Notes: generated by a model not told the origin, from the sequence alone. A DNA stretch of 64,000 bases from Amarolinea aalborgensis (GCF_900491745.1 NZ_UETR01000004.1:310001-374000); one strand, 5' to 3'. Shown: positions 17,673-26,827, counted from the stretch's first letter. Made by a program: numbers and translations.

Positions 17673-17707
17673 TCATGGCATGGTCGCTGACCGAACGGCC
17701 GGAATTT

Positions 17708-17736
17708 TTGACAGTGACCCAGTGCAATGGTATACT
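17708..17736 (+). promoter_or_regulatory. Strong promoter of the tRNA-Ser pair
   Basis: TTGACA (17708-17713), exactly 17 bases, TATACT (17731-17736). Start would be near 17743, about 18 nt before the first tRNA. Confidence 0.8.
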
Positions 17737-17760
17737 GGTTGGGCTTGACGAGAGGCGTCT

Positions 17761-17851
<91 letters not shown>

Positions 17852-17862
17852 GGCGCAAATCT

Positions 17863-17954
17863 GGGGAGGTCGCATAGCACGGTCTAGTGCGCCCGCCTGC
17901 TAAGTGGGTACACCCGCAAGGGTGTCGCGGGTTCAAATCCCGCCCTCCCCGCCA
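17863..17954 (+). tRNA. tRNA-Ser (anticodon GCT)
   Basis: The acceptor stem GGGGAGG/CCTCCCC, discriminator G and encoded CCA (17952-17954) are present. The anticodon loop CTGCTAA gives GCT, which reads AGC/AGU. A long variable arm and T-arm (GGTTCAAATCC) are seen. It lies 11 bases after tRNA-Ser(TGA) and is probably co-transcribed. This tRNA would match the AGC specifier proposed for the serS T-box. Confidence 0.96.
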
Positions 17955-17959
17955 GCCAG

Positions 17960-17989
17960 AGAGCCAGCCTTCCACGGCTGGCTCTTTTG
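17960..17989 (+). terminator. Intrinsic terminator of the tRNA-Ser operon
   Basis: AGAGCCAGCC (17960-17969) and GGCTGGCTCT (17976-17985) form a perfect 10-bp stem with a 6-base loop, followed by TTTTGTT, five bases after the last tRNA. Confidence 0.88.
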
Positions 17990-18063
17990 TTCGCGTGCAC
18001 TTACTTGCAGTATGGTTCTCCCGACCACCGTCATCCTGGTCTAGCCCTTATCCTCAATCTTCT

Positions 18064-18092
18064 TTGACCGCCTGCGCGCTTCGTGCTACAAT
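18064..18092 (+). promoter_or_regulatory. Promoter of the ygeY-like gene
   Basis: TTGACC (18064-18069), 17 bases, TACAAT (18087-18092). The leader to the chosen start at 18182 is about 80 nt. Confidence 0.7.
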
Positions 18093-18181
18093 GTATCATA
18101 TGTCTGTAAAAGCAGCGCACGTTGTGCGTTGTTTGTACAATCCCTCTGCTCATGAACACTTCGGAAGTGAGGATTACGACT

Positions 18182-19399
18182 ATGGTGCAGCAGCCTTCAC
18201 CAACGACGGTGACGGAAATTCAAAAGCGCGTGGCCGCGCAGCAGGAATCCATCAGGACCTTCTTTCGTGCGATCTGCGCGATTCCCAGCATCGCTGGGCA
18301 GATCGAAGCGGTCGGCAAACGCATCGCCCAGGAAATGGAAAAGCTGGGCTATGATGAAGTGCGCTTCGACAAGATGGGCAACATCATGGGCCGCATCGGC
18401 AATGGCCCGCGTGTGATTGTCTATGACACCCACATTGACACCGTGGGCATTGCCGATCCTGACGCCTGGCAATGGGACCCCTTCCAGGGCAAGGTGGAAG
18501 ATGGCGTTCTTTTTGCCCGCGGCGCCGGCGACGAAAAAGGCTCCACGCCCGGTATGGTCTATGGCCTGGCTATTGCCCGCGACCTCGGCCTGCTCGACGG
18601 ATTCACCTGTTATATGTTCGGCAATATGGAAGAAGACTGCGATGGCATTGCTCCCAATACCTTCGTCGAGGTGGACCCCAAAGTCCGCCCCGATTTTGTC
18701 GTGATTGGCGAGCCAACCAAGATGCTGGTTTACCGCGGGCACAAGGGCCGCGTGGAAATGAAGGTCGTGGCTAAGGGCCGCAGCGCGCACGCGGCTTCCA
18801 ATCACCTGGGCGACAACGCCATCTACAAACTGCTGCCGGTCATTGCCGCCATCCGCGACCTGGAGCCGGAATTAGGCGATGATCCGTTCCTGGGACATGG
18901 GAAGATCACGGTTTCAGACATCAGGGTGCAGACGGCCAGCCTGAACGCGGTGCCCGATGAGGCGACTATCTTTATTGATCGGCGCGTCACCTTTGGCGAG
19001 TCAAAGGACGAAGCGATTGCGCAGGTTCAGCGTTTGATCCCAGCCGCCAACCAGGCCGCGGGCGACATCAAGGTGGAGATGCTCTACTACGACATTCCCA
19101 GTTACACCGGTTTCGTTTATCCCGTGGACAAGTACTATCCGGCCTGGGCGCTAGATGAGAACCATGTCCTGGTGCAGGCCGGTCAGGCCGCGCGCACCGC
19201 GCTTGGGCTGCCCGCCGCGCCCACCAGCAAGTGGGACTTCAGCACCAACGGCGTCTACTGGATGGGCAAGGCCAACATTCCGAGCATCGGCTTTGGCCCT
19301 GGCGATGAGACCACCGCACACACCGTCAACGACAGCAACAGCTTCGCTGACGTAGTCAAGGCCACAGAATTCTATGCTCTGTTGCCGATACTGCTATAA
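18182..19399 (+). CDS. ygeY: M20-family metallohydrolase, YgeY type
   Basis: A 405-residue zinc peptidase/deacetylase of the ArgE/DapE/CPG2 fold, close in length to E. coli YgeY. Metal-site motifs are visible: DTHIDTV (first His), GAGDEKGS (bridging Asp and following Glu), EEDCDG (Glu-Glu catalytic/ligand pair) and, near the C-terminus, a TAHTVNDSN segment with a likely ligand His. YgeY is linked in other bacteria to selenium-dependent purine/amino-acid catabolism clusters with YgeW; its precise substrate is unsettled. A GAGG nine bases upstream supports start 18182; upstream in-frame starts lack a site. Its usual partner ygeW lies 2.4 kb downstream, beyond a restriction-modification pair. 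Confidence 0.82.
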   Translation: MVQQPSPTTVTEIQKRVAAQQESIRTFFRAICAIPSIAGQIEAVGKRIAQEMEKLGYDEVRFDKMGNIMGRIGNGPRVIVYDTHIDTVGIADPDAWQWDPFQGKVEDGVLFARGAGDEKGSTPGMVYGLAIARDLGLLDGFTCYMFGNMEEDCDGIAPNTFVEVDPKVRPDFVVIGEPTKMLVYRGHKGRVEMKVVAKGRSAHAASNHLGDNAIYKLLPVIAAIRDLEPELGDDPFLGHGKITVSDIRVQTASLNAVPDEATIFIDRRVTFGESKDEAIAQVQRLIPAANQAAGDIKVEMLYYDIPSYTGFVYPVDKYYPAWALDENHVLVQAGQAARTALGLPAAPTSKWDFSTNGVYWMGKANIPSIGFGPGDETTAHTVNDSNSFADVVKATEFYALLPILL

Positions 19400-19400
19400 T
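19392..19400 (+). promoter_or_regulatory. Extended -10 promoter of the restriction-modification genes
   Basis: TGCTATAAT is a perfect extended -10 box and overlaps the stop codon of ygeY. No good -35 is visible, which is acceptable for this promoter type. The start would be near 19407, 28 nt before the endonuclease ATG. Confidence 0.5.
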
Positions 19401-19434
19401 ACGTTCGATTCGGGATGCGAGAACAAGTGAGAAC

Positions 19435-20307
19435 ATGCAACCGGGAGCCAGCTTTTCCGATTACAAACGTGAGGGTCACAACTGGATTACGCTGGCAACT
19501 GGCGAGTTCTATCCAGACATCTTGCAGGATGCCTGCACCCTGTATACGCCAGTTTTGACCCTGTTTGGGCAGATCGTTCGATCTTCAGAGTCGTCTGTCA
19601 GGCTCTTGACCACCATTGCAGGAGTGTCAGATAGTTGGATGCGTGTTCAACTGGCTCGCGTGTTTCGGAAATACGTCAGCCCCGAGACGCCAGTGGAGAT
19701 GCTCAAGAAAAAAACGAAGGTGCAGGAAATTTGCGACCGATTTGGCAAAGGGTTTCGCCCGATTCAGGAAGTTCAGGCTGCCTTCAACAGTCGTCCTTTG
19801 CCGGATGAGGCCCTGTGTGCCCTGCTGTGGGAATACAAGGATCGGGGCAAGAGAGGCTACGATCTCACCGAACGAATTTTTTCCCTTTTCCGCTCCACGT
19901 TCCCGTATTTTACGATCTACGGACCGGAACGAGCAGGCAAAGACATCAGGCTGGGGAGTGTCTATAAAGATTATCCCAATCCCCAACGCCCTGTGGACTT
20001 TCTGATCAAAGATCAAGACGAGGTTCTGGCTATCGGCCTGGCACACTACGATTCGGATCGCGGCGGCGGTCAGGAAGATGATCGAACAGGCGGGTATAAG
20101 AATTGCGCAGACGAGATTCTTACGTATGCACGAGCCAGATTCATGAAAACCAAGGTCATTTTCATCAATGATGGCCCTGGATTGCTCTTGGGTTCGATGT
20201 GGGACGATTATGCAGCACTCGAAGATCGCTGGCCAGGTAAGGTGCGTGTCCTGACTTTGCGTATGGTACCCGAACGCATCACACGTGATTGGCTAGAGGC
20301 GGAATAA
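19435..20307 (+). CDS. Putative type II restriction endonuclease
   Basis: A 290-residue protein with no signal peptide or TM segment. The most conserved-looking part (about residues 180-220) reads PVDFLI, then a short hairpin and AIGLAHYDSDRGG-x-QEDDRTGGY. This is arranged like a PD-(D/E)XK-type nuclease core (Asp, then an acidic/polar strand), though the usual Lys is not obvious. The main support is context: it lies 10 bases before a DNA methyltransferase gene. Base composition is lower in GC than the neighbouring genes, which suggests acquisition by transfer. The recognition sequence cannot be told from the sequence. Confidence 0.65.
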   Translation: MQPGASFSDYKREGHNWITLATGEFYPDILQDACTLYTPVLTLFGQIVRSSESSVRLLTTIAGVSDSWMRVQLARVFRKYVSPETPVEMLKKKTKVQEICDRFGKGFRPIQEVQAAFNSRPLPDEALCALLWEYKDRGKRGYDLTERIFSLFRSTFPYFTIYGPERAGKDIRLGSVYKDYPNPQRPVDFLIKDQDEVLAIGLAHYDSDRGGGQEDDRTGGYKNCADEILTYARARFMKTKVIFINDGPGLLLGSMWDDYAALEDRWPGKVRVLTLRMVPERITRDWLEAE

Positions 20308-20317
20308 ACGCGTTATC

Positions 20318-21811
20318 ATGGCTACCGCAATATCAAAGGCTCGTCAGAGTTCAATAGCGCAACAACATGCCATCCGACCTCCTGAGGGTGGGAATGTGAT
20401 GCTGGCCTATCCTGGTAAACTGCCTACACACGACATCTTGTTGACTCCGCCAAGTGAGTTGATTCCACTATGGCCTGAAACCGGATCTCAGGCAGCCACA
20501 TCCCACAATCGCCTCTATTTCGGGGACAATCTGCCAATCCTTGCCTCTCTGTTACGCGATCCAACGGTACGCGGTCACGTGCGACTGGTCTATATTGACC
20601 CCCCCTATGCTACCAGCGGGGTATTCCAATCCCGCAATCAGGTAGATGCGTATGCTGATCTGCTTACGGGCGCCAGTTATCTCGAATTCGTCCGTCAACG
20701 GCTCATTTTGTTGCGCGAGTTGCTGGCCGACAATGGTTCGATCTATGTCCACCTGGATGACAATATGGCGTTCTACGTCAAGGTGTTGATGGACGAGGTC
20801 TTTGGCGTCAGCAATTTCCGCAATTGGATTACGCGCAAGAAGTGCAACCCCAAAAACTACACCCGTAAGACATTCGGGAATGTGGCTGACTTTCTCCTTT
20901 TCTACACCAAGACTGATTCGTACGTGTGGCATCGCCCTCTAGAGGGATGGACGCCGGAAAGATCTGCCAAAGAATATCAGTATGTCGAGGAACGGAGCGG
21001 CCGTCGCTATAAAAAAGTCCCCATCCATGCGCCAGGCGTTCGTAACGGCGAGACTGGACAGGTCTGGCGTGGGATGTCACCGCCGCCGGGTAAGCACTGG
21101 CAGTATACGCCTAAAACGCTCGAAGAAATGGATGCGCGGGGTGAGATCTACTGGTCGCCAACAGGCAACCCGCGCCGTAAGGTCTATCTTGACGAAAGCG
21201 ATGGCGTGCCAGTGCAAGACATCTGGCTAGACTTCCGCGACGCTCATAATCAGAATATCGAGGTTACCGGCTACCCAACAGAAAAAAACCCCAACTTGCT
21301 CAGTCTCATCATCGAAGCTTCCTCCAATCCGGGCGATCTAGTGCTCGACTGTTTCGCTGGCTCAGGTACAACGTTGGCTGTAGCGAGTCAGTTGGAGCGA
21401 CGCTGGATTGGCATTGACAACAGCCGCGAAGCTATCGCCACAACTCTGCGCCGGTTTACCACAGGTTCTGAGCGCATGGGAGATTTCGTCAGCCTGCGGA
21501 CGGGCGTTAACGGCACAGACAAGAAAGCCCCACAACAGGCTACGCCTTCATTGTTCGATCTGGCCGACACAAAAGTGCAGATCGTGGGCACAAACGACGG
21601 TCATCGCCCCATCACGGATTTTGTATTGCTGAGCGAAGCTTCTTTGACCAGGTACCTAACATCTGACGTTATGACCTGGCAATCTCTGTCCAAGACCAAC
21701 GTCCCAGAAACGGTCGTTGACTATGAGGCAACACCAGTAGATGCTAAGAATAGCGGTGGTGCAGGCCCATCTCCTGCACAGCGAGAACACTCGTCAGTGG
21801 CAACTACCTAA
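20318..21811 (+). CDS. Site-specific DNA methyltransferase (N6-adenine/N4-cytosine, beta class order)
   Basis: A 497-residue modification enzyme. The catalytic motif DPPY (94-97) comes before the SAM-binding motif DCFAGSGTT (345-353), the order of beta-class amino-methyltransferases. About 150 residues between them would hold the target-recognition domain. The protein should protect the host site cut by the upstream endonuclease. The ATG at 20318 has only a weak ribosome site; an ATG at 20399 preceded by GAGGGTGGG is an alternative giving 470 residues. Composition matches the endonuclease gene and differs from its neighbours. Confidence 0.88.
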   Translation: MATAISKARQSSIAQQHAIRPPEGGNVMLAYPGKLPTHDILLTPPSELIPLWPETGSQAATSHNRLYFGDNLPILASLLRDPTVRGHVRLVYIDPPYATSGVFQSRNQVDAYADLLTGASYLEFVRQRLILLRELLADNGSIYVHLDDNMAFYVKVLMDEVFGVSNFRNWITRKKCNPKNYTRKTFGNVADFLLFYTKTDSYVWHRPLEGWTPERSAKEYQYVEERSGRRYKKVPIHAPGVRNGETGQVWRGMSPPPGKHWQYTPKTLEEMDARGEIYWSPTGNPRRKVYLDESDGVPVQDIWLDFRDAHNQNIEVTGYPTEKNPNLLSLIIEASSNPGDLVLDCFAGSGTTLAVASQLERRWIGIDNSREAIATTLRRFTTGSERMGDFVSLRTGVNGTDKKAPQQATPSLFDLADTKVQIVGTNDGHRPITDFVLLSEASLTRYLTSDVMTWQSLSKTNVPETVVDYEATPVDAKNSGGAGPSPAQREHSSVATT

Positions 21812-21828
21812 CAGGAGATTGCGAGTTT

Positions 21829-22809
21829 ATGCAAACGAACTTACGTGGACGCGACTTCATCGGCGACACCGACTGGACGCGCGAAGAGATCGAGACGGCG
21901 CTTGATGTGGCGTTTGACTTGAAGCGAATGCGGGCTTTGAACCTGCCCCATGCCTATTTGCGCGACAAGGTGTTGGCGATGCTCTTCTTCTTTACCAGCA
22001 CGCGCACGCGCGGCTCTTTCGAGGCCGGCATGGCGCAGTTGGGGGGCCATGCGGCCTTCATCGAGTCGCAGACGACGCAGATCAGCCACGGCGACACGGC
22101 CAAGGAGATTGGCGAAATCTACGGCCGCTACTTCGACGGCATTGCCATCCGCCAGTGCGACTGGAACTTTGGCAACAAGTACCTCCGTGAGGTGGCTGCG
22201 GCCAGCCGCTCTCCCGTGCTCAACATGCAGTGCGATGTCTATCATCCCTTCCAAATCCTGGCCGACCTCATGACCATTATGGAGAAGAAGGGCAAAGACC
22301 TCCGGCGCAAGAAGATCGCCGTCTCATGGGCCTACGCCGCCAGCTACGTCAAGCCCATCTCCGTACCGCAGTCTCTCATCATCCAGATGAGCCGCTTTGG
22401 TATGGATGTGGTGCTGGCGCATCCCCCGGAGTACAAGTTGATGCCCCATCTGCTGCAAGAGGCGCAGGACAATGCCAAACGCTACGGCGGCAGTTTCAGC
22501 ATCACGCACGACATGGACGAAGCCTTTACCGACGCTGATGTGGTCTATCCCAAGAGCTGGGGCTGTCTGCTGACCACGGAAGACGGCAAGCAGGCGGCCG
22601 AAATCGCCAAGAAATATACGAACTGGATAACGGACGATCGCCGTATGGCCTTGGCCAAGGACGACGCCATCTACATGCACTGTCTGCCTGCCGACCGCAA
22701 CATCGAAGTGACCGATAGTGTGATTGACGGCCCCCAGAGTGTGGTGTATGACGAAGCCGAAAACCGTCTGCATGCACAGAAAGCCATTATGGCGTTGACC
22801 ATGTCTTGA
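21829..22809 (+). CDS. ygeW: Carbamoyltransferase, knotted YgeW type
   Basis: A 326-residue aspartate/ornithine carbamoyltransferase-fold protein. The carbamoyl-phosphate site S57TRTR61 and the C-terminal HCLPADR (about 284-290) are intact. The internal region with CDVYHPFQ and SHGDTAKEIG follows the family pattern. YgeW proteins are catalytic orphans: they have the fold, but their second substrate is not established; an ornithine or other carbamoyltransferase is the alternative. The presence of a ygeY-type gene upstream supports YgeW. AGGAG about 11 bases upstream gives the start. No separate promoter is seen, so it may now be transcribed from the restriction-modification promoter. Confidence 0.72.
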   Translation: MQTNLRGRDFIGDTDWTREEIETALDVAFDLKRMRALNLPHAYLRDKVLAMLFFFTSTRTRGSFEAGMAQLGGHAAFIESQTTQISHGDTAKEIGEIYGRYFDGIAIRQCDWNFGNKYLREVAAASRSPVLNMQCDVYHPFQILADLMTIMEKKGKDLRRKKIAVSWAYAASYVKPISVPQSLIIQMSRFGMDVVLAHPPEYKLMPHLLQEAQDNAKRYGGSFSITHDMDEAFTDADVVYPKSWGCLLTTEDGKQAAEIAKKYTNWITDDRRMALAKDDAIYMHCLPADRNIEVTDSVIDGPQSVVYDEAENRLHAQKAIMALTMS

Positions 22810-22918
22810 TGCAGGTTGTGATCTGACCCGTGCGCGTCGCGGAGTTGCCCGCCCGATGCTCTGCCCAACAGTCACAACTACGTTCGAACCGGGAAGGAAC
22901 AGGAGGAAACACCGCCCT

Positions 22919-24175
22919 ATGAACGGACTCACCACGAATCGTCATTGGCTCACGCTTCTCACGGTATTCATCGCCGGCCTGCTCGTCGGTCTGTTTGTCT
23001 TGGGCTGGGGACTGTTCCCGGTTAAGTGGACAAACGCCAACCTGCGTGACTTGCGAGAAGGCGCGCTGAATAACTACCTGTCGGCCGTGGCTGACTCTTT
23101 CGCGGCCAACGGCGATCTGGGTTTGGCTCAAACACGTCTCAACGAATGGAAGCCAGACGAAGCAGGCGTCCTGCTTGATCGGCTGGCGGCGCGTTATCAA
23201 GCTGAAAATCGCGGCCGACAGGCGCAGACGGTGCAGGCTCTTGTGGCGGCGATACGGGCCGCGCCGGCCGCCGCGCCAACCAAACAGGTCACGCCAACGG
23301 CATCCCCGGCGCAGGGAAGCATCGAGTCGAACAGCAGCCTGATCACGCTGCTTGTCTTACTGCTTGGCGTTGCCATCATCGGCGCAGGTTTGGGTCTCTT
23401 GGCCTGGTGGATTGTTTCGCGCCGCCGGCCGACCCCTGTGCTGGAAGCCAATCTTCCGCCCGAGGAGCCGCTGCCCGTGATGGACATGCGCCCTGCCACG
23501 CCGCTTGCCTACGACGCCGTAGACGAAACCGATGATGACTTCACGGACGACTTCGTGGATGACGCGGGCGAGGAAATTGGCGCGTATCCACAAGCGGCGC
23601 CTGCCGCAAACGCGGCAACCGGCTACCGACCGGCGCCGCCGCCGCCAGGTTCTGACATCCCCATCCCCCCCACCGCGGCGCCGTCTCCCCCTGCTGCCCG
23701 GTCTGAGCCACAACCGGCTGGTTCGATCCTGGTTCCTGGCAAGAAACTGGCCGAGTTCGAAGCCACGTATCACCGCGGCGATACGGACTACGACGAGGCA
23801 TTTGTCGTAGAAGGAGACGCGGGCGCCGGGTATCGCGGCGAATGCGGGATGGGCATTGCAGCCGCTCTCGATCGGGAATCCACGCAGGCTACCGCCCTGG
23901 AAGTGTGGCTCTTCGACAAGAGCGATATTCGCACCGTGACGACCGTGCTCGCCAGCCAGTATGCGCAGCAAACGCCAGCGCTGCAAGCACGTTTGGCCGA
24001 CAAAGGCGATAATCTGCTTGCTGCCCTCAACCAGGTCTTCACCATCGAAGCCAAAACCCTCATCTTGGAAGGCGAGATTACCGATTTTGCCTATCATGTG
24101 GGCGACGGCGTCGAACCTAACAGCGTTTTTGAGCGCGTAGCCATCCATCTGACGGTTTACGCGGTAGAGGCATGA
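22919..24175 (+). CDS. Two-TM membrane protein with C-terminal conserved domain, function unknown
   Basis: A 418-residue protein. TM1 lies at about 10-33 and TM2 at about 137-165. Between them is an external-facing helical stretch. A Pro-rich linker (about 200-275) leads to a globular C-terminal domain (about 278-418) with few gaps and many acidic residues (FVVEGDAGAGYRGECGMGI, then LEVWLFDKSDIRT). I do not recognise the domain. AGGAGG 12 bases upstream supports the start at 22919. The gene stands alone between ygeW and a good terminator, so it ends a transcription unit. Confidence 0.7.
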   Translation: MNGLTTNRHWLTLLTVFIAGLLVGLFVLGWGLFPVKWTNANLRDLREGALNNYLSAVADSFAANGDLGLAQTRLNEWKPDEAGVLLDRLAARYQAENRGRQAQTVQALVAAIRAAPAAAPTKQVTPTASPAQGSIESNSSLITLLVLLLGVAIIGAGLGLLAWWIVSRRRPTPVLEANLPPEEPLPVMDMRPATPLAYDAVDETDDDFTDDFVDDAGEEIGAYPQAAPAANAATGYRPAPPPPGSDIPIPPTAAPSPPAARSEPQPAGSILVPGKKLAEFEATYHRGDTDYDEAFVVEGDAGAGYRGECGMGIAAALDRESTQATALEVWLFDKSDIRTVTTVLASQYAQQTPALQARLADKGDNLLAALNQVFTIEAKTLILEGEITDFAYHVGDGVEPNSVFERVAIHLTVYAVEA

Positions 24176-24181
24176 TCACGA

Positions 24182-24215
24182 GGGGGACGCATTTGCCTGC
24201 GTCCCCTTCTTTTTT
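24182..24215 (+). terminator. Intrinsic terminator
   Basis: GGGGACGCA (24183-24191) and TGCGTCCCC (24198-24206) form a 9-bp stem with a 6-base loop, followed by TTCTTTTTTC, just after the two-TM protein gene. Confidence 0.9.
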
Positions 24216-24258
24216 CGAACAGTGAATTTCGAACCATGGCCGGCGCAATACAGTTATG

Positions 24259-24287
24259 TTGACAGGGAGTTGGCGCGCGAGTAAAAT
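24259..24287 (+). promoter_or_regulatory. Promoter of the dksA-like/rluD unit
   Basis: TTGACA (24259-24264), 17 bases, TAAAAT (24282-24287). The leader to 24338 is about 44 nt. Confidence 0.75.
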
Positions 24288-24337
24288 CATGCCCATCGTT
24301 CGATGTGGTCGTCTTCTCCCCCCTACCAGGAGGTGTT

Positions 24338-24679
24338 ATGACACGTGATGATGCCCGCCTACGCCGGCTGCTGGAAATGGAGCGCCAGCGACTGAAAGAG
24401 GAAATCTCTCATTACGAGGTCGCGGCGCGCGGTTACAATCCAGGCCTGGGTAATCACATGGCTGATGATGGCACAGAAGCGTTTGAGCAGGCTGCTGCAC
24501 TGACGCTGAACGAGTCGCACAAACGCACCCTGGTGGAGGTTGAACGGGCGTTGTCTCGCATGTCCGCCGGCACCTATGGATTCTGCGAGCGCTGCGGAGA
24601 CCCGATTGATTTTGCCCGCCTGAAAGCCTTGCCTTACGCCGCCATGTGCTTTCGCTGCCAGGCGCGCACTGAGCAATAA
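24338..24679 (+). CDS. DksA/TraR-family C4 zinc-finger protein
   Basis: A 113-residue protein with an N-terminal coiled-coil (about 5-70) and a C-terminal C4 zinc finger (C-x2-C, then 17 residues, C-x2-C: FCERCGDPIDFARL and MCFRC). This is the DksA/TraR layout; family members bind the secondary channel of RNA polymerase. The usual DxxDxA-type acidic tip is only weakly matched (ADDGTEAFEQA), so true DksA function is unsure. AGGAGG four bases before the ATG at 24338 fixes the start. The rluD start follows the stop codon directly, so the two genes are coupled. Confidence 0.85.
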   Translation: MTRDDARLRRLLEMERQRLKEEISHYEVAARGYNPGLGNHMADDGTEAFEQAAALTLNESHKRTLVEVERALSRMSAGTYGFCERCGDPIDFARLKALPYAAMCFRCQARTEQ

Positions 24680-25624
24680 ATGATTGATATTCTTGTCGAA
24701 GATGAACTTGAGCCGCTGATCCTCACCGTGGAGCGCACGGGTGAGCGCCTCGATAAATGGCTCACAAGTGCTTTGCCCGAGCACTCGCGCTCTGTCATTC
24801 AGCGCTGGATCGCCGAAAGTCGCGTTACGATCGCCGGCAGCGTAGCCAAGGCCAGCTATCGCGTGCAGGCTGGCGATGTAGTCCAATTGGACATGCCTCT
24901 GCTCATCCCTGCAGACCTGGTGCCAGAAGATATTCCGCTCACTATCGTCTATGAAGACGCCGACCTGTTAGTGGTAGACAAGCCGGCTGGCCTGGTCGTG
25001 CACCCCGCGCCAGGTCACGTGAGCGGCACGTTGGTCAACGCGCTTCTCTACCATGTCCCCGATCTGGCTGGCATCGGCGGCGAACTGCGCCCCGGCATCG
25101 TTCACCGTCTCGACAAAGATACATCAGGCCTCATCCTGGTCGCCAAGAATGACCAGGCGCACCGCGCACTGCAGCGTCAGTTCAAAGAGCGGTCCGTGCA
25201 TAAGGTTTACCTGGCCCTGTTGGATGGTATTCTGACGCCGCGCCAGGGCTCGATTGACGCCCCTATTGGCCGTGATCCCCGCAATCGCCAGCGCATGGCG
25301 GTGATCAGCGGCCAGGAGAGCAAGCAGTCGCGTCCGGCTGTCACCGATTATCGTGTGCGCGCCTACTATGAAGGCTTTACGCTGGTGGAAGCCACGCCGC
25401 ACACAGGCCGTACGCACCAGATTCGTGTTCATTTTCAATTCATCGGATTTCCGCTCGTGGCTGATGCGGTTTACGGACACCGCAAATCGCGCATTGATTG
25501 CCCACGCCAATTCCTGCATGCCCACATCCTCGGTTTTCACCGCCCATCCGATGGCGCTTATCTCGAGTTCACATCGCCCTTGCCCGCCGATCTGCAGACC
25601 GTTTTGAACGGATTGCACGTATGA
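24680..25624 (+). CDS. rluD: RNA pseudouridine synthase, RluA/RluD family
   Basis: A 314-residue enzyme. An S4 RNA-binding domain (about 15-75) precedes the catalytic domain with the signature GIVHRLDKDTSGLILVAK, in which the Asp of RLDKDTSG is the nucleophile. It should form pseudouridines in 23S rRNA (helix 69 in RluD proper); RluD and other family members cannot be separated by eye. The ATG immediately follows the dksA-like stop codon. The chromate-transporter gene follows after 37 bases. Confidence 0.92.
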   Translation: MIDILVEDELEPLILTVERTGERLDKWLTSALPEHSRSVIQRWIAESRVTIAGSVAKASYRVQAGDVVQLDMPLLIPADLVPEDIPLTIVYEDADLLVVDKPAGLVVHPAPGHVSGTLVNALLYHVPDLAGIGGELRPGIVHRLDKDTSGLILVAKNDQAHRALQRQFKERSVHKVYLALLDGILTPRQGSIDAPIGRDPRNRQRMAVISGQESKQSRPAVTDYRVRAYYEGFTLVEATPHTGRTHQIRVHFQFIGFPLVADAVYGHRKSRIDCPRQFLHAHILGFHRPSDGAYLEFTSPLPADLQTVLNGLHV

Positions 25625-25661
25625 GCGGCGCCGGTTCGCCGCAGGTCGAGATCGCAGACAA

Positions 25662-26810
25662 ATGACGCCGTCATCCACGCAGAATTTATCACTGCGCCTG
25701 CGCGACGTGTTCCTTGTGTTTCTCAAGTTGGGTCTGACCGCGTTTGGCGGCCCGGCTGCACATGTCGGTGTGTTTCATGATGAAATCGTCCGCCGCCGCC
25801 GCTGGCTGGATGACCAGGAATTTCTTGATCTCCTTGGCGCCACCAACCTGATCCCAGGGCCGAATTCCACCGAGATGGCGATTCATATTGGACGCCTGCG
25901 CGCGGGCTGGCTGGGGCTGCTCGCCGGCGGAGCCGGATTCATCCTGCCGGCCATGCTGGCGGTCATGGCGCTCGCCGCGGTCTATGTCCGTTTTGGCGCC
26001 ACGCCCCAGATCAACTGGCTGCTGATCGGCATCAAACCAGTCATTATCGCGATCGTGGCGCAGGCGCTGTGGTCTCTAGGTCAAAAAGCGCTGCGCGACT
26101 GGGTAACGGTCGCCGCCGCGGGATTGGCCCTGCTTCTCGCCCTGCTCGGCGTCAATGAGCTGGCGCTGCTCTTTGGCCTCATCCTCGTCGTCATGCTCAT
26201 TCGCAATTGGCGCCTGGGTGCACGCACGCTCGGCGCGCTGGCGATTCCCTGGGGGCTGACCTGGATGGCTGCGGCTCCTGTGCCATTTACCTTTGCACGG
26301 CTCTTTCTGACGTTCCTCAAGATTGGCTCGGTGCTTTACGGCAGCGGTTATGTGCTGTTTGCCTTTGTGCGTGCAGATTTCGTGCTGCGCCTGGGATGGC
26401 TCAATGATCAACAACTCATTGATGCCATTGCCGTGGGACAAATCACGCCAGGGCCGCTCTTCACCACAGCCACGTTCATTGGCTATCTGCTGGGCGGCGC
26501 GCCCGGTGCTGTCCTGGCCACGATCGGCATCTTTCTGCCCGCCTTTGTCTTTGTCGCGCTCAGCGGGCCATTGATTCCCCGACTGCGCGCGTCGCCGTGG
26601 ACCGGCGCGCTGCTGGACGGCGCCAATGCGGCCTCGCTCGGTTTGATGGCCGCGGTGACCTGGCAATTGGCGCGCGCGGCGTTCACAGACTGGTTCACCG
26701 TCGGCCTGGGCCTGGCGTCTGCCCTCTTGCTGTTTCGCTGGCGGGTTCCGGCCACCTGGCTGCTGATGGGCGGCGCGGCCGCGGGATTGGCGGCGATGTT
26801 GATGAGGTAA
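25662..26810 (+). CDS. chrA: Chromate transporter family protein (ChrA, two-domain)
   Basis: A 382-residue polytopic membrane protein with the two homologous CHR domains of long-chain ChrA proteins. Each half repeats the family signature: FLKLGLTAFGGPAAHVG with NLIPGPN in the first (about 20-70) and FLKIGSVLYGSGYV with GQITPGP in the second (about 215-270). ChrA proteins export chromate by proton-linked transport and confer chromate/sulfate-related resistance; many homologues have untested substrates. The gene ends 17 bases from the convergent gmhB, with no clear terminator between. Confidence 0.92.
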   Translation: MTPSSTQNLSLRLRDVFLVFLKLGLTAFGGPAAHVGVFHDEIVRRRRWLDDQEFLDLLGATNLIPGPNSTEMAIHIGRLRAGWLGLLAGGAGFILPAMLAVMALAAVYVRFGATPQINWLLIGIKPVIIAIVAQALWSLGQKALRDWVTVAAAGLALLLALLGVNELALLFGLILVVMLIRNWRLGARTLGALAIPWGLTWMAAAPVPFTFARLFLTFLKIGSVLYGSGYVLFAFVRADFVLRLGWLNDQQLIDAIAVGQITPGPLFTTATFIGYLLGGAPGAVLATIGIFLPAFVFVALSGPLIPRLRASPWTGALLDGANAASLGLMAAVTWQLARAAFTDWFTVGLGLASALLLFRWRVPATWLLMGGAAAGLAAMLMR

Positions 26811-26827
26811 TGGAGCCGGGGCAGAGA

